Assembly (NCBI RefSeq): GCF_902497625.1
Contig: NZ_CABVGX010000007.1
Span: forward strand, 1 to 64,000
Reading direction: 5' to 3'
DNA from: Pseudomonas fluorescens
Lineage (GTDB): Bacteria; Pseudomonadota; Gammaproteobacteria; Pseudomonadales; Pseudomonadaceae
Length of the DNA: 64,000 nt
The notes beneath the pieces were generated by a model. It was not told where the DNA came from and did no database searches. It saw only the letters and a list, made by a program, of their open reading frames with translations. Shown here in pieces: positions 37,829 through 46,082 of the stretch (the first letter of the stretch is position 1; each line of letters starts with the position of its first letter). Both the position numbers and the translations under genes were made by a program.

Positions 37829-38653
37829 CTACTGTTTTGGGGTACTGACAGGTTGTTGCTGCTGCAGTTTCCAGCGCTCGATGTTGCGCTGCAGGGCAGC
37901 CTCTGTCAGTCCGGACGCGGGCAATTCTGTCATCTTTTTCGCCAGCTGTCCGCGCAACCACGGATCGTTGCAGGCCGAGTTATGCGAAATCGCGAGGAAC
38001 AGGCCCGGTTGGTCGATAGGTTGATCACGTGCGATCAGGTCATTCGCCAGGCTCAACGACTGCGCCGCTGCCCGTCCGGAATAGCGGCCCGCGAGAACAA
38101 ACTCCACTTCGCCCAAGAGCAGTTTCTGCAAAGCCTGCGTCAGATTTGGCGTGCGCACGAGGGTCAATTGCTGCGCGGCGAGCGAGGCAAATTCTGCGGT
38201 CATTCGAGACTTTTCCGACACGGCACCCGGATGGCCGTGCAGATCGGCGGCCTGGTTATACACCAGGGCGGAATCCTTTCGGGTCCAGACCAGATAATCG
38301 TTTTCCAGTAACGGCGGGTGGATGTAATCGAGTGATTCCAGCTCCGTCACGACCAACGGGGCATCGGCGAGCATGTCCATACGTCCGCTGCGGACTTCGT
38401 CGAGCGCCTGCGAACGCTTGCCGGCGTAAAGCAGATCGACCTTGATCCCCATCTGCCCCGCCACTTGCTGCAACAAATCGGCACTGGCGCCGATCAGCTT
38501 TTTCGGATTTTCGGGGTCTTGCCACAGGTAAGGCGGCGCATCCGGGCTGCCGGTGACGACCAGGCGTTCGCACTTGCCTGCAGCCGTGGCGAGCGTTGGC
38601 AACACTGCCAGACCGAGCAGCAACGACCACCCAAACATTCGACGCAAATCCAT
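37829..38653 (-). CDS. Periplasmic substrate-binding protein (SBP_bac_3 type)
   Basis: 274 residues with a signal peptide (MDLRRMFGWSLLLGLAVLPTLATAA) and a type II periplasmic-binding fold of the family 3 kind (VVTGSPDAPPYLW ... GASADLLQQVAGQMGIKVDLLYAGKRSQALDEVRSGRMDMLAD). Such proteins deliver amino acids or act as sensors. There is no ABC permease or ATPase nearby, so an orphan role is likely. ATG at 38653 is chosen because the longer frame from 38812 runs into the repeats. It heads the likely unit SBP-DUF4398-OmpA. Confidence 0.83.
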   Translation of the reverse strand: MDLRRMFGWSLLLGLAVLPTLATAAGKCERLVVTGSPDAPPYLWQDPENPKKLIGASADLLQQVAGQMGIKVDLLYAGKRSQALDEVRSGRMDMLADAPLVVTELESLDYIHPPLLENDYLVWTRKDSALVYNQAADLHGHPGAVSEKSRMTAEFASLAAQQLTLVRTPNLTQALQKLLLGEVEFVLAGRYSGRAAAQSLSLANDLIARDQPIDQPGLFLAISHNSACNDPWLRGQLAKKMTELPASGLTEAALQRNIERWKLQQQQPVSTPKQ

Positions 38654-38726
38654 GGTAATACCCTCCCAAAACCCTAGGTAACATTCTGTATAAGCTGTCT
38701 GTAGGCGCTGTGTGGTCTGATCCCAA

Positions 38727-38932
38727 ATGGTTCGATCCTGAAATGGTTCGACCTGAAAATGGTTCGACACCAAAATGGTCTGCCTCCGAAATGTAGGAGC
38801 TGTCGAGTGCAACGAGGCTGCGATTTTTCTTTAGATCCTTGAGAACAAAAGATCGCAGCCTCGTTGCACTCGACAGCTCCTACACAGCTCCCACTCAGCT
38901 CCTACACAGCTCTACACGGCTCTGCACAGCTC
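38727..38932. repeat. Short tandem repeats plus REP pair
   Basis: AAATGGTTCGA-type units occur three to four times at 38727-38785. A REP pair follows: GTAGGAGCTGTCGAGTGCAACGAGGC at 38793 and its inverted copy ending near 38885. Degenerate copies of CAGCTCCTACA then run to 38932. These and the following terminator account for the 38654-39010 gap, apart from the promoter of the binding-protein gene. Confidence 0.8.
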
Positions 38933-38959
38933 GAACCGTTCCAGCACGTTTCCACAGGC

Positions 38960-38990
38960 AAAAAAAAACCCGACCAAAAGGCCGGGCTCT
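38960..38990 (-). terminator. Rho-independent terminator after etfA
   Basis: On the minus strand the stem CCCGGCC / GGTCGGG (one G-T pair) with loop TTTT is followed by T9. It sits just downstream of the etfA stop. Confidence 0.92.
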
Positions 38991-39010
38991 TTATAAGTGA
39001 AGCAGCTGGA

Positions 39011-39940
39011 TTAGACCAGCTTCTCCAGCTCTGGGATGGCTTCGAACAAGTCCGCGACCAGGCCGTAATCGGCCACCTGGAAGATCGGCGCTTCTTCGTC
39101 CTTGTTGATCGCAACGATCACCTTGGAGTCTTTCATGCCGGCCAGGTGCTGGATCGCGCCGGAGATACCGACCGCGATGTACAGCTGTGGCGCAACGATT
39201 TTGCCGGTCTGACCGACCTGCATGTCGTTGGGTACGAAACCTGCGTCGACCGCAGCACGAGAAGCGCCGACGGCAGCGCCCAGCTTGTCGGCCAGGGCGT
39301 ACAGATGTTTGAAGTTGTCACCGTTCTGCATGCCGCGGCCGCCGGAAACGACGATCTTGGCAGCGGTCAGTTCCGGACGATCGGACTTGGCCAGCTCTTC
39401 GCCAACAAAGCTCGAAGTGCCGGCGTTGTGCGCAGCGCCTACGGCTTCAACGGCAGCCGAACCACCTTCAGCAGCAACCGGGTCGAAACCGGTGGCACGT
39501 ACAGTGATCACTTTGACCGAAGCGTTCGACTGAACGGTGGCGATGGCGTTACCGGCGTAGATCGGGCGCTTGAAGGTATCAGCGCTTTCAACCGAAATGA
39601 TCTCGGAGATCTGGTCCACGTCCAGCTGCGCAGCAACGCGCGGCAGGATGTTTTTGCCGTTGGAAGTCGCGGCCGCCAGGATGTGGCTGTAACCAGCGCC
39701 CAGTTCTGCTACCAATGGTGCAACGTTTTCCGGCAGTTGGTGCTCGTAAGCGGCGTTTTCAGCCACCAGCACTTTTGCCACGCCCGCGATTTTCGCAGCG
39801 GCTTCAGCTACGGGGCCTGCGCCCTGGCCCGCGACCAGAACGTGGATGTCTCCGCCGATTTTGACGGCAGCAGCAACGGTATTCAGTGTGGCAGGGGCCA
39901 GCACTTTGTTGTCGTGTTCGGCGATTACCAAGATAGTCAT
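39011..39940 (-). CDS. etfA: Electron transfer flavoprotein alpha subunit
   Basis: 309 residues. Alpha subunit (FixB family) of the ETF heterodimer, which carries electrons from acyl-CoA and other dehydrogenases to ETF-ubiquinone oxidoreductase. The C-terminal FAD-binding domain (about 190-309) has [55 protein letters not shown] and the [18 protein letters not shown] signature. It lies 2 nt after etfB in the same direction and is followed by a strong terminator. The length is normal. Confidence 0.96.
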   Translation of the reverse strand: MTILVIAEHDNKVLAPATLNTVAAAVKIGGDIHVLVAGQGAGPVAEAAAKIAGVAKVLVAENAAYEHQLPENVAPLVAELGAGYSHILAAATSNGKNILPRVAAQLDVDQISEIISVESADTFKRPIYAGNAIATVQSNASVKVITVRATGFDPVAAEGGSAAVEAVGAAHNAGTSSFVGEELAKSDRPELTAAKIVVSGGRGMQNGDNFKHLYALADKLGAAVGASRAAVDAGFVPNDMQVGQTGKIVAPQLYIAVGISGAIQHLAGMKDSKVIVAINKDEEAPIFQVADYGLVADLFEAIPELEKLV

Positions 39941-39942
39941 GA

Positions 39943-40692
39943 TTAGATTACCTTCGCTTCGTTTTTCAGTTTCTCGACCAGTTCAGCCACCGACTTGACC
40001 TTGATGCCTGCGCTGCGTGCGGCCGGCGCTTCGACTTTGACGGTCTTGTTGGTGGAAGCGGTGGAAACGCCCAAAGCGTCCGGAGTCAGCACTTCGAGAG
40101 GCTTCTTCTTGGCTTTCATGATGTTTGGCAGGGACGCGTAGCGCGGCTCGTTCAAACGCAGGTCGGTGGTGACGATAGCTGGCAGTTTCAGGGAAACAGT
40201 CTGCGCGCCGCCGTCGATTTCGCGGGTCACGGCAACGCTGTCGCCGGACACTTCGACTTTCGAAGCGAAGGTGCCCTGACCGTAGCCGCTCAATGCCGCA
40301 AGCATCTGGCCGGTCTGGTTGTTGTCGCTGTCGATTGCCTGTTTGCCGAGGATCACCAGCTGCGGCTGTTCCTTGTCGACAACGGCTTTCAACAGTTTGG
40401 CAACCGCCAGGGACGTCAGATCTTCAGCGGATTCAACGAGGATGGCGCGGTCGGCACCCAGAGCCAGCGCGGTGCGCAGTTGCTCCTGAGCGGTGGACGG
40501 GCCGATGGAGACGACGACGATTTCAGTCGCAACACCTTTCTCTTTCAGGCGTACGGCTTCTTCCACTGCGATTTCGCAGAACGGGTTCATCGACATCTTG
40601 ACGTTGGCGAGATCGACGCCGGAATTGTCCGCTTTGACGCGAACCTTGACGTTGTAATCCACAACGCGTTTGACAGCTACAAGAACCTTCAT
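39943..40692 (-). CDS. etfB: Electron transfer flavoprotein beta subunit
   Basis: 249 residues. Beta subunit (FixA family) of ETF, binding AMP and docking dehydrogenases. Visible motifs are [29 protein letters not shown] and the ETF-beta signature [44 protein letters not shown]. It heads the leftward etfBA operon and is divergent from the ETF-QO gene. Its upstream region contains an inverted-repeat element (40763-40938). PsrA control of these genes is known in Pseudomonas, but a PsrA box was found only on the ETF-QO side. Confidence 0.96.
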   Translation of the reverse strand: MKVLVAVKRVVDYNVKVRVKADNSGVDLANVKMSMNPFCEIAVEEAVRLKEKGVATEIVVVSIGPSTAQEQLRTALALGADRAILVESAEDLTSLAVAKLLKAVVDKEQPQLVILGKQAIDSDNNQTGQMLAALSGYGQGTFASKVEVSGDSVAVTREIDGGAQTVSLKLPAIVTTDLRLNEPRYASLPNIMKAKKKPLEVLTPDALGVSTASTNKTVKVEAPAARSAGIKVKSVAELVEKLKNEAKVI

Positions 40693-40762
40693 GGATTCCT
40701 CGTTACTCTCCGGTGATAAGAAGTCGCCTGGGCGAACCTGGCGGTTTGATGCTCATCGGCGC

Positions 40763-40938
40763 AAGGGCACCTCTAAAAACGCCGGCGTTCGTTTCAAGTG
40801 ATCACCGCTCATGATGGTGATGACCGTTCGTCAGCAGTGACTGACAAGTCATCCCCCGTCGCGGCGTGTAAACTGCGAGCCAATCCTGCACTGCGCATCA
40901 CCTTGTACTGCCATTGCCCTGTCTTTAGAGGTGCTCTT
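40763..40938. repeat. 176-bp inverted-repeat element (possible MITE)
   Basis: The outer 15 bp AAGGGCACCTCTAAA (40763-40777) recur inverted at 40924-40938 (TTTAGAGGTGCTCTT, one mismatch). The interior has a perfect 12-bp palindrome AACGCCGGCGTT (40778-40789) and no ORF. The size and termini resemble a non-autonomous element or IS remnant. It lies 71 bp upstream of etfB, so the etfBA promoter may be inside it. Confidence 0.5.
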
Positions 40939-40982
40939 GAAGCCTGCAGTCAGCCTACGGCGAGCGCAAAACCGACCGTATC

Positions 40983-41008
40983 TTGACCGGAACGCCTATT
41001 CCGGTCAA
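40983..41008. promoter_or_regulatory. Perfect inverted repeat in the etfB/ETF-QO intergenic region
   Basis: TTGACCGGAA and TTCCGGTCAA (10 bp each) flank the 6-nt centre CGCCTA. No T run follows on either strand, so an operator is more likely than a terminator. No regulator was identified. Confidence 0.5.
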
Positions 41009-41068
41009 TACGGCAAAATAGCCGTTCATAAGCCGCGTGACTTTGATTTCTCTGGGCTGGAGCCGATT

Positions 41069-41082
41069 CAAACAAACGTTTG
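41069..41082. promoter_or_regulatory. PsrA-type operator CAAAC-N4-GTTTG
   Basis: CAAAC AAAC GTTTG matches the known Pseudomonas PsrA box (G/CAAAC-N2-4-GTTTG/C) and ends 2 nt upstream of a TTGGAC -35. PsrA, a TetR-type long-chain fatty-acid sensor, is known to control etf genes, so repression relieved by fatty acids is inferred. Confidence 0.7.
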
Positions 41083-41084
41083 TA

Positions 41085-41113
41085 TTGGACCCTGAGAGTG
41101 GTGTAGATATAAT
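41085..41113 (+). promoter_or_regulatory. Sigma-70 promoter of the ETF-QO gene
   Basis: TTGGAC (41085-41090) and TATAAT (41108-41113) are separated by 17 nt and point at the ETF-QO gene starting at 41240. The predicted leader is about 120 nt. Confidence 0.8.
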
Positions 41114-41239
41114 GCGCCACCCAGAGAGAAAGGTGGTCACTCGATTGTCCTGTTCCGCGCCTTGCGCGGGAATTCATGGATGTGACACCGAACCTCCAAT
41201 TAGAAAAAAAACTGTTGAGCCTTGAGTAGGAGATAGCCT

Positions 41240-42904
41240 GTGGAACGCGAATACATGGAATTCGACGTGGTCATCGTCGGTGCCGGCCCCGCTGGTCTTT
41301 CCGCCGCCTGCCGCTTGAAGCAGAAGGCCGCCGAAGCCGGTAAGGAAATCAGCGTCTGCGTGGTCGAAAAAGGCTCCGAAGTCGGTGCTCACATCCTCTC
41401 CGGTGCGGTGTTCGAACCCCGCGCACTGAACGAGTTGTTCCCGGACTGGAAAGAACTCGGCGCGCCACTCAACACACCTGTCTCCCGCGATGACATTTTC
41501 GTGCTGAAAAACGCCGAAAGCGCGCAGAAAATTCCTGACTTCTTCGTGCCCAAGACCATGCACAACGAAGGCAACTACATCATCTCCCTGGGTAACCTGT
41601 GCCGCTGGCTGGCGCAACAGGCGGAAAACCTCGGCGTGGAAATCTACCCGGGCTTTGCCGCTCAGGAAGCGCTGATCGACGAGAACGGCGTGGTCCGCGG
41701 GATCATCACCGGCGATCTGGGCGTTGACCGCGAAGGCCATCCGAAAGAAGGCCTGTACACCCCCGGCATGGAATTGCGCGGCAAGTACACGCTGTTCGCC
41801 GAAGGCTGCCGCGGGCACATCGGCAAGCAATTGATCAAGCGCTTCAATCTCGACAGCGAAGCCGACGCCCAGCATTACGGCATCGGCCTGAAAGAAATCT
41901 GGGACATCGACCCGGCCAAGCATCAGCCAGGCCTGGTGGTGCACACGGCCGGTTGGCCGCTGGACATCATGGGTAACGAAAACACCGGCGGTTCTTTCCT
42001 GTATCACCTGGAAAACAATCAGGTGGTGGTGGGGCTGATCATCGATCTTTCCTACAGCAACACCTTCCTGTCGCCGTTCGACGAGTTCCAGCGACTCAAG
42101 CATCATCCGGTGCTCAAGCAATACCTCGAAGGCGGCAAGCGCGTCAGCTACGGCGCTCGCGCCATTTGCAAAGGCGGCCTGAATTCGCTGCCGAAAATGG
42201 TCTTCAAGGGCGGCGCGTTGATCGGTTGTGACCTTGGCACACTGAACTTCGCCAAGATCAAAGGCAGCCACACCGCGATGAAGTCAGGCATGCTGGCCGC
42301 TGAGTCGGTGGCCGAGGCACTGTTTGCCGAGAAAGATGGCACCGAAGAACTGACCACTTACGTCGACGCGTTCAAGAACAGCTGGCTCTATGACGAACTG
42401 TTCGCCAGCCGTAATTTCGGGGCGGCGATTCACAAGTATGGCGCTATCGTCGGCGGTGGTTTCAACTGGCTCGATCAGAACATCTTCGGCGGCAAACTGC
42501 CGTTCACCCTGCACGACAACAAGCCGGATTACGCCTGCCTCAAGCTCGCGGCTGACTGCAAGAAGATCGATTACCCGAAACCCGACGGCAAGCTCAGCTT
42601 CGACAAACTCAGCTCGGTATTCATCTCCGGTACCAACCACGAAGAAGAACAGCCCTGCCACCTGAAGCTGACCGACCCGAGCATCCCGATCGGCAAGAAC
42701 CTGCCGCTCTACGATGAGCCCGCCCAGCGCTATTGCCCGGCCGGCGTGTACGAAGTGATCACCAAGGAAGACGGCGAGAAGCGCTTCCAGATCAACGCCC
42801 AGAACTGCGTTCATTGCAAGACCTGCGACATCAAGGACCCTGCGCAGAACATCACGTGGGTGGCACCGGAAGGTGCTGGTGGCCCGACTTACCCGAACAT
42901 GTAA
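41240..42904 (+). CDS. Electron transfer flavoprotein-ubiquinone oxidoreductase
   Basis: 554 residues. A membrane-associated FAD/4Fe-4S enzyme that passes electrons from ETF to ubiquinone. FAD binding is shown by FDVVIVGAGPAGLSAACRL near the N-terminus, and the C-terminal ferredoxin-like domain carries the cluster Cys in QNCVHCKTCDIKDP. The GTG at 41240 is preferred (GGAG 7 nt upstream; homologues start MEREYMEFDV); an ATG five codons later is the alternative. It is divergent from etfBA with a PsrA box and a clear promoter, so electron carrier and dehydrogenase can be induced together. Confidence 0.96.
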   Translation: MEREYMEFDVVIVGAGPAGLSAACRLKQKAAEAGKEISVCVVEKGSEVGAHILSGAVFEPRALNELFPDWKELGAPLNTPVSRDDIFVLKNAESAQKIPDFFVPKTMHNEGNYIISLGNLCRWLAQQAENLGVEIYPGFAAQEALIDENGVVRGIITGDLGVDREGHPKEGLYTPGMELRGKYTLFAEGCRGHIGKQLIKRFNLDSEADAQHYGIGLKEIWDIDPAKHQPGLVVHTAGWPLDIMGNENTGGSFLYHLENNQVVVGLIIDLSYSNTFLSPFDEFQRLKHHPVLKQYLEGGKRVSYGARAICKGGLNSLPKMVFKGGALIGCDLGTLNFAKIKGSHTAMKSGMLAAESVAEALFAEKDGTEELTTYVDAFKNSWLYDELFASRNFGAAIHKYGAIVGGGFNWLDQNIFGGKLPFTLHDNKPDYACLKLAADCKKIDYPKPDGKLSFDKLSSVFISGTNHEEEQPCHLKLTDPSIPIGKNLPLYDEPAQRYCPAGVYEVITKEDGEKRFQINAQNCVHCKTCDIKDPAQNITWVAPEGAGGPTYPNM

Positions 42905-42922
42905 GTTGAACGCCTGAACATC

Positions 42923-42947
42923 AAGGCTCCCGAAATGGGGGCCTTTT
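42923..42947 (+). terminator. Rho-independent terminator after the ETF-QO gene
   Basis: AAGGCTCCC GAAA TGGGGGCCTTTTT: stem-loop with a GAAA-containing loop and T5, 19 nt after the stop. Confidence 0.85.
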
Positions 42948-42985
42948 TGTTGCCCGGGATTCAAGCCACACACCACAAATCCCCC

Positions 42986-43070
42986 TGTAGGAGCTGCCGC
43001 AGGCTGCGATCTTTTGATCTTGCTTTCAAAAACAAAGTCAAAAGAACGCAGCCTGCGGCAGCTCCTACAG
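42986..43070. repeat. REP pair
   Basis: TGTAGGAGCTGCCGCAGGCTGCG and its inverted copy GCAGCCTGCGGCAGCTCCTACA flank an A/T-rich centre. It lies between convergent ETF-QO and AraC-regulator genes. Confidence 0.85.
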
Positions 43071-43086
43071 AGAAACCATTGCCAAC

Positions 43087-43977
43087 TCAGGCAGCGCGCT
43101 CATCGCCGGGGTTACGCTCGAAATAGCGCTTGTACTCGCGGCTGAACTGCGACGTGCTCTGGTACCCGACCCGATGCGCCACCTGCGCCACGCCCAGGCC
43201 CTCTGCGACCAACAGGGTCTGCGCCTTCAGCAAGCGCAAGCGCTTCAAATACTGCACCGGCGAAAGCAGCGTGCTGCGTTTGAAATGCTCGTGAAAGGTG
43301 GACGCACTCATGTTGGCGCAACTGGCCAGCGTCTCGACGTTCAGCGGTTCGGTGTAATGCGCATGCAAATGGTTCAGCGACGCGGCGATCCGCGCGAACT
43401 GACCTTGCTGCTCCACCAGCGCCCGTAGCACATCCGCTTGCGGCCCGCGTAACGCGACAAATAGCAATTCGCGCAAACGGGCCTGACCCATAATCTGGCA
43501 TTCCAGCGGATCGTGCAGACAGCGCAACAACCTTTCCACGCAACCGCGCATGGCATCGTCGAGCACGGCCGAGGTCATCGACTCGGGTGTTTGTGCCTGA
43601 ATATTCCGCCCCGGCGCCAGGCCCATGGCCAAGACCAGTTCGCCCAGCAGCACCCGATCAATTGCGATCGACACCCCCAGCATCGGCCCATTTGGCGCGG
43701 CGAAGGTTTCACATTCAAAAGGCACCGGCAATGCCTGAATCAGATAATGCCCGGCGCCGTACTCCAGCGTTCGCGGGCCCAGGTACGCCAGTTTGCTGCC
43801 TTGGGCGATGATCACCAGGCTTGGTTCATAGATCTGCGGTCCACGCGCGACATCGCAACTGGCACGCAATACCTGCACGCCCGGCAAGGCGGTCGGGGCG
43901 AAACCGTCGCGCGTAGTCAGCGGCTGGACCAAGGAAACCAACGTGGCATTAGCGTCGAGATGACGGGTCAACAACAT
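43087..43977 (-). CDS. AraC-family transcriptional regulator
   Basis: 296 residues. An N-terminal AraC_N (PF06719-type) sensor region (about 20-180, GPQIYEPSLVIIAQGSKLAYLG) is followed by the two-helix AraC DNA-binding domain (about 195-290: LNVETLASCANMSASTFHEHFKR and GLGVAQVAHRVGYQSTSQFSREYKRYF). It is divergent from a zinc alcohol dehydrogenase, a common pairing in Pseudomonas, so it probably activates that gene in response to an aldehyde or alcohol. The inducer is not identifiable. Confidence 0.9.
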   Translation of the reverse strand: MLLTRHLDANATLVSLVQPLTTRDGFAPTALPGVQVLRASCDVARGPQIYEPSLVIIAQGSKLAYLGPRTLEYGAGHYLIQALPVPFECETFAAPNGPMLGVSIAIDRVLLGELVLAMGLAPGRNIQAQTPESMTSAVLDDAMRGCVERLLRCLHDPLECQIMGQARLRELLFVALRGPQADVLRALVEQQGQFARIAASLNHLHAHYTEPLNVETLASCANMSASTFHEHFKRSTLLSPVQYLKRLRLLKAQTLLVAEGLGVAQVAHRVGYQSTSQFSREYKRYFERNPGDERAA

Positions 43978-44080
43978 GGAAAACCCTGCACTGAAAAAGT
44001 CATGGAATAAGGCATGAAAACATCATCGCAGGTCTGCTGGCCATTGCGACCAATCAAAGGCACATCCCGGAGGATTAGGC

Positions 44081-44227
44081 ATGACTGCCGTAGGAATCGC
44101 CATGGCTGACGCAGGGGATGGCGCCCAGAATTCATTGCCTCACCCGTCACTGCTTCTGCGAGGTTCACCATGTACACCGCTATCGGATACGCCGCCCAGT
44201 CAGCCACCACTCCCCTCGCCCCGATGA
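44081..44227 (+). CDS. Possible 48-codon upstream ORF overlapping the adh start
   Basis: ATG at 44081 is preceded by a strong ribosome site (GGAGG, 8 nt). The frame stays open to TGA at 44225-44227, overlapping the first 58 nt of the alcohol dehydrogenase gene in another frame. The product begins MTAVGIAMADAGDG and is Pro/Ser-rich later; it is unlike any family I know. It may be a leader whose translation influences the dehydrogenase, or a chance ORF. Confidence 0.35.
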   Translation: MTAVGIAMADAGDGAQNSLPHPSLLLRGSPCTPLSDTPPSQPPLPSPR

Positions 44228-45222
44228 AATTCGAACGTCGCAGCCCGCGCGCCGACGATGTAGCCATCGACATTCTGTACTGTGGCGTCTGCCATTCCGA
44301 CATTCATCAGGCACGCAATGAGTGGGGTATCGCCGTTTATCCGCTGATGCCGGGTCACGAGATAGTAGGCAAAGTTACTGCTGTCGGTGCGAATGTTACC
44401 CGACATAAAATCGGCGACCTGGTCGGCGTTGGCTGCATGGTCGATTCGTGCCGCAGCTGCGAAGCGTGCCAGTCGAACCTCGAGCAATACTGCCTCGAAG
44501 GTCCGACCATGACCTACGCCACGCCCGACCGGGTGGACGGCAGCAACACCATGGGCGGTTATTCCGACAGCATCGTGGTTAGCGAGCACTTCGTTGTGCG
44601 CATCCCGGAGAAACTCGACCTGGCCAGCGCCGCACCGATTCTCTGCGCCGGTATCACCACCTATTCGCCGCTCAAGCACTACGGCGTCAAGGCTGGCGAC
44701 AAGGTCGGCATCCTCGGGATGGGCGGTCTGGGCCATATGGGCATCAAGTTTGCCAAGGCCATGGGCGCGCAAGTGACGCTGTTCACGCGCTCGGCAAGCA
44801 AGGCTGAGGAAGGCCGTCGCCAGGGTGCGGATCACGTCATCGTGTCCACCGATGCCGAACAGATGAAAGCCGCTGCCGGACAGTTCGACTTTCTGCTCGA
44901 CACCATTCCGGTGCAACACGACCTCAATCCCTACCTGGACACCCTGCGTTTCGACGGTGTGCATATCCTGGTCGGCTTGATCGAACCGGTTGATCCACCG
45001 CTACACGCCGGCAAACTGGTAATGAGCCGCCGCGTGCTGGCCGGGTCGCTGATCGGCGGCATTGCCGAGACCCAGGAAGTGCTGGATTTCTGCGCTGAGC
45101 ACGGCATCACCTGCGACATCGAAATGCTCGACATCCGTCAGATCAACGAGGCCTTCGCACGCATGATTGCCGGTGATGTGAAGTACCGCTTCGTGATCGA
45201 CATGGCCACGCTGAAGCGCTAA
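44170..45222 (+). CDS. Zinc-dependent alcohol dehydrogenase (CAD/YahK-like)
   Basis: 350 residues of the medium-chain dehydrogenase family. The catalytic zinc site is visible in GVCHSDIHQARNEWG and PGHEIVGKV. The structural zinc Cys are CMVDSCRSCEACQSNLEQYC. The NAD(P)-binding fold is VGILGMGGLGHMGIKFAKAMGA. Relatives reduce a broad range of aldehydes with NADPH. GAGG lies 6 nt upstream of the ATG. It is divergent from the AraC regulator and its stop overlaps the convergent IclR gene by 4 bp. Confidence 0.92.
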   Translation: MYTAIGYAAQSATTPLAPMKFERRSPRADDVAIDILYCGVCHSDIHQARNEWGIAVYPLMPGHEIVGKVTAVGANVTRHKIGDLVGVGCMVDSCRSCEACQSNLEQYCLEGPTMTYATPDRVDGSNTMGGYSDSIVVSEHFVVRIPEKLDLASAAPILCAGITTYSPLKHYGVKAGDKVGILGMGGLGHMGIKFAKAMGAQVTLFTRSASKAEEGRRQGADHVIVSTDAEQMKAAAGQFDFLLDTIPVQHDLNPYLDTLRFDGVHILVGLIEPVDPPLHAGKLVMSRRVLAGSLIGGIAETQEVLDFCAEHGITCDIEMLDIRQINEAFARMIAGDVKYRFVIDMATLKR

Positions 45223-46022
45223 ACCCGAGCGCCGAGTTCCGCCGAGAGCCGGGCTGTGACCCCTTTGATCAGGGGAATCAGCTCGGCCATTTTTTCCAGC
45301 GGCATGTAGGGGACGGTGCTGGCAATGCTGATCGCGGCGACGATGCGTTTGCTCGCATCACGAATCGGCGCCGCCACACAGCGGATCGACGGTTCGTTGT
45401 CTTCCAGATCGAAAGCGTAACCACCGGCCACGTACTCGATCATGCGCTGCTGAAACTGTTCCCAGGTTTGTTCCGGGTGCAGCGGCCAGAACTGATTTTT
45501 CCCACCTGCCGGCAGGCTGACTTGGTACAGTCGCTGCCATTGCTCCCGCGAGTCATCTAGCATCAACGCCTTGCCGATGCCCGTGCGTGCCAGTGGCATG
45601 CGATGACCGACGCGCGAGCGCATCTCCGGTCCGTTGCGCCCGGGATTCTTGTGCAGGTAAAGCACCTCGTCGCCTTCACGAATCGCCAGGTGAATGGTGT
45701 CACCGGTCAACGCCGACAACTCATCCAGATAAGGCCCGGCCAGGCTCACCAACGGCAATTCTTCACGCGCCTGAAAACCCAGCTCGATCAACTTCGGTCC
45801 CAGCAAATAGCCGACCTGGGGGACCACGCGCAGATAACGTTCGTCCACCAGGCAACTGGCCAGACGATGGGTGGTGCTGCGCGTAGTACCGATCAGCCGG
45901 GCGATTTCCTTGAGATCGCGGGCGCCACTGGCCACGGCCTGAACCACACCCAGACCGCGAAGCAATGTCTGGGTGCCGGTCGGCGCGGCGTCCTTGGCGA
46001 TTTTTGGGGCGTCTTCCTGCAT
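45219..46022 (-). CDS. IclR-family regulator of the galactonate operon
   Basis: 267 residues. An N-terminal winged helix (about 20-80, LLRGLGVVQAVASGARDLKEIARLIGTTRSTTHRL) precedes an IclR effector domain (85-265) that in this family binds small acids; CVAAPIRDASKRIVAAISIAS is the usual tail. It is the last gene of the leftward dgoK-dgoA-dgoD-dgoT unit and is likely its regulator, responding to galactonate or a pathway intermediate. A 17-bp palindrome upstream of dgoK is the best candidate operator, shared with the ara locus. It could act as activator because the site lies upstream of -35. Confidence 0.88.
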   Translation of the reverse strand: MQEDAPKIAKDAAPTGTQTLLRGLGVVQAVASGARDLKEIARLIGTTRSTTHRLASCLVDERYLRVVPQVGYLLGPKLIELGFQAREELPLVSLAGPYLDELSALTGDTIHLAIREGDEVLYLHKNPGRNGPEMRSRVGHRMPLARTGIGKALMLDDSREQWQRLYQVSLPAGGKNQFWPLHPEQTWEQFQQRMIEYVAGGYAFDLEDNEPSIRCVAAPIRDASKRIVAAISIASTVPYMPLEKMAELIPLIKGVTARLSAELGARV

Positions 46023-46082
46023 ATCCAGCCTTTACCGTTGAGCGAGTGAACGGGCGGCATTATGGTCGCCCGACGGCTGCGA

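Noticed and set aside
40778..40789. AACGCCGGCGTT palindrome as a PsrA-type site for etfBA
   Set aside because: Does not match the GAAAC-N-GTTTC pattern; it is recorded only as part of the inverted-repeat element.
40950..41177. 75-codon minus-strand frame in the etfB/ETF-QO gap
   Set aside because: It crosses the PsrA box, the promoter and the inverted repeat; no coding signature.
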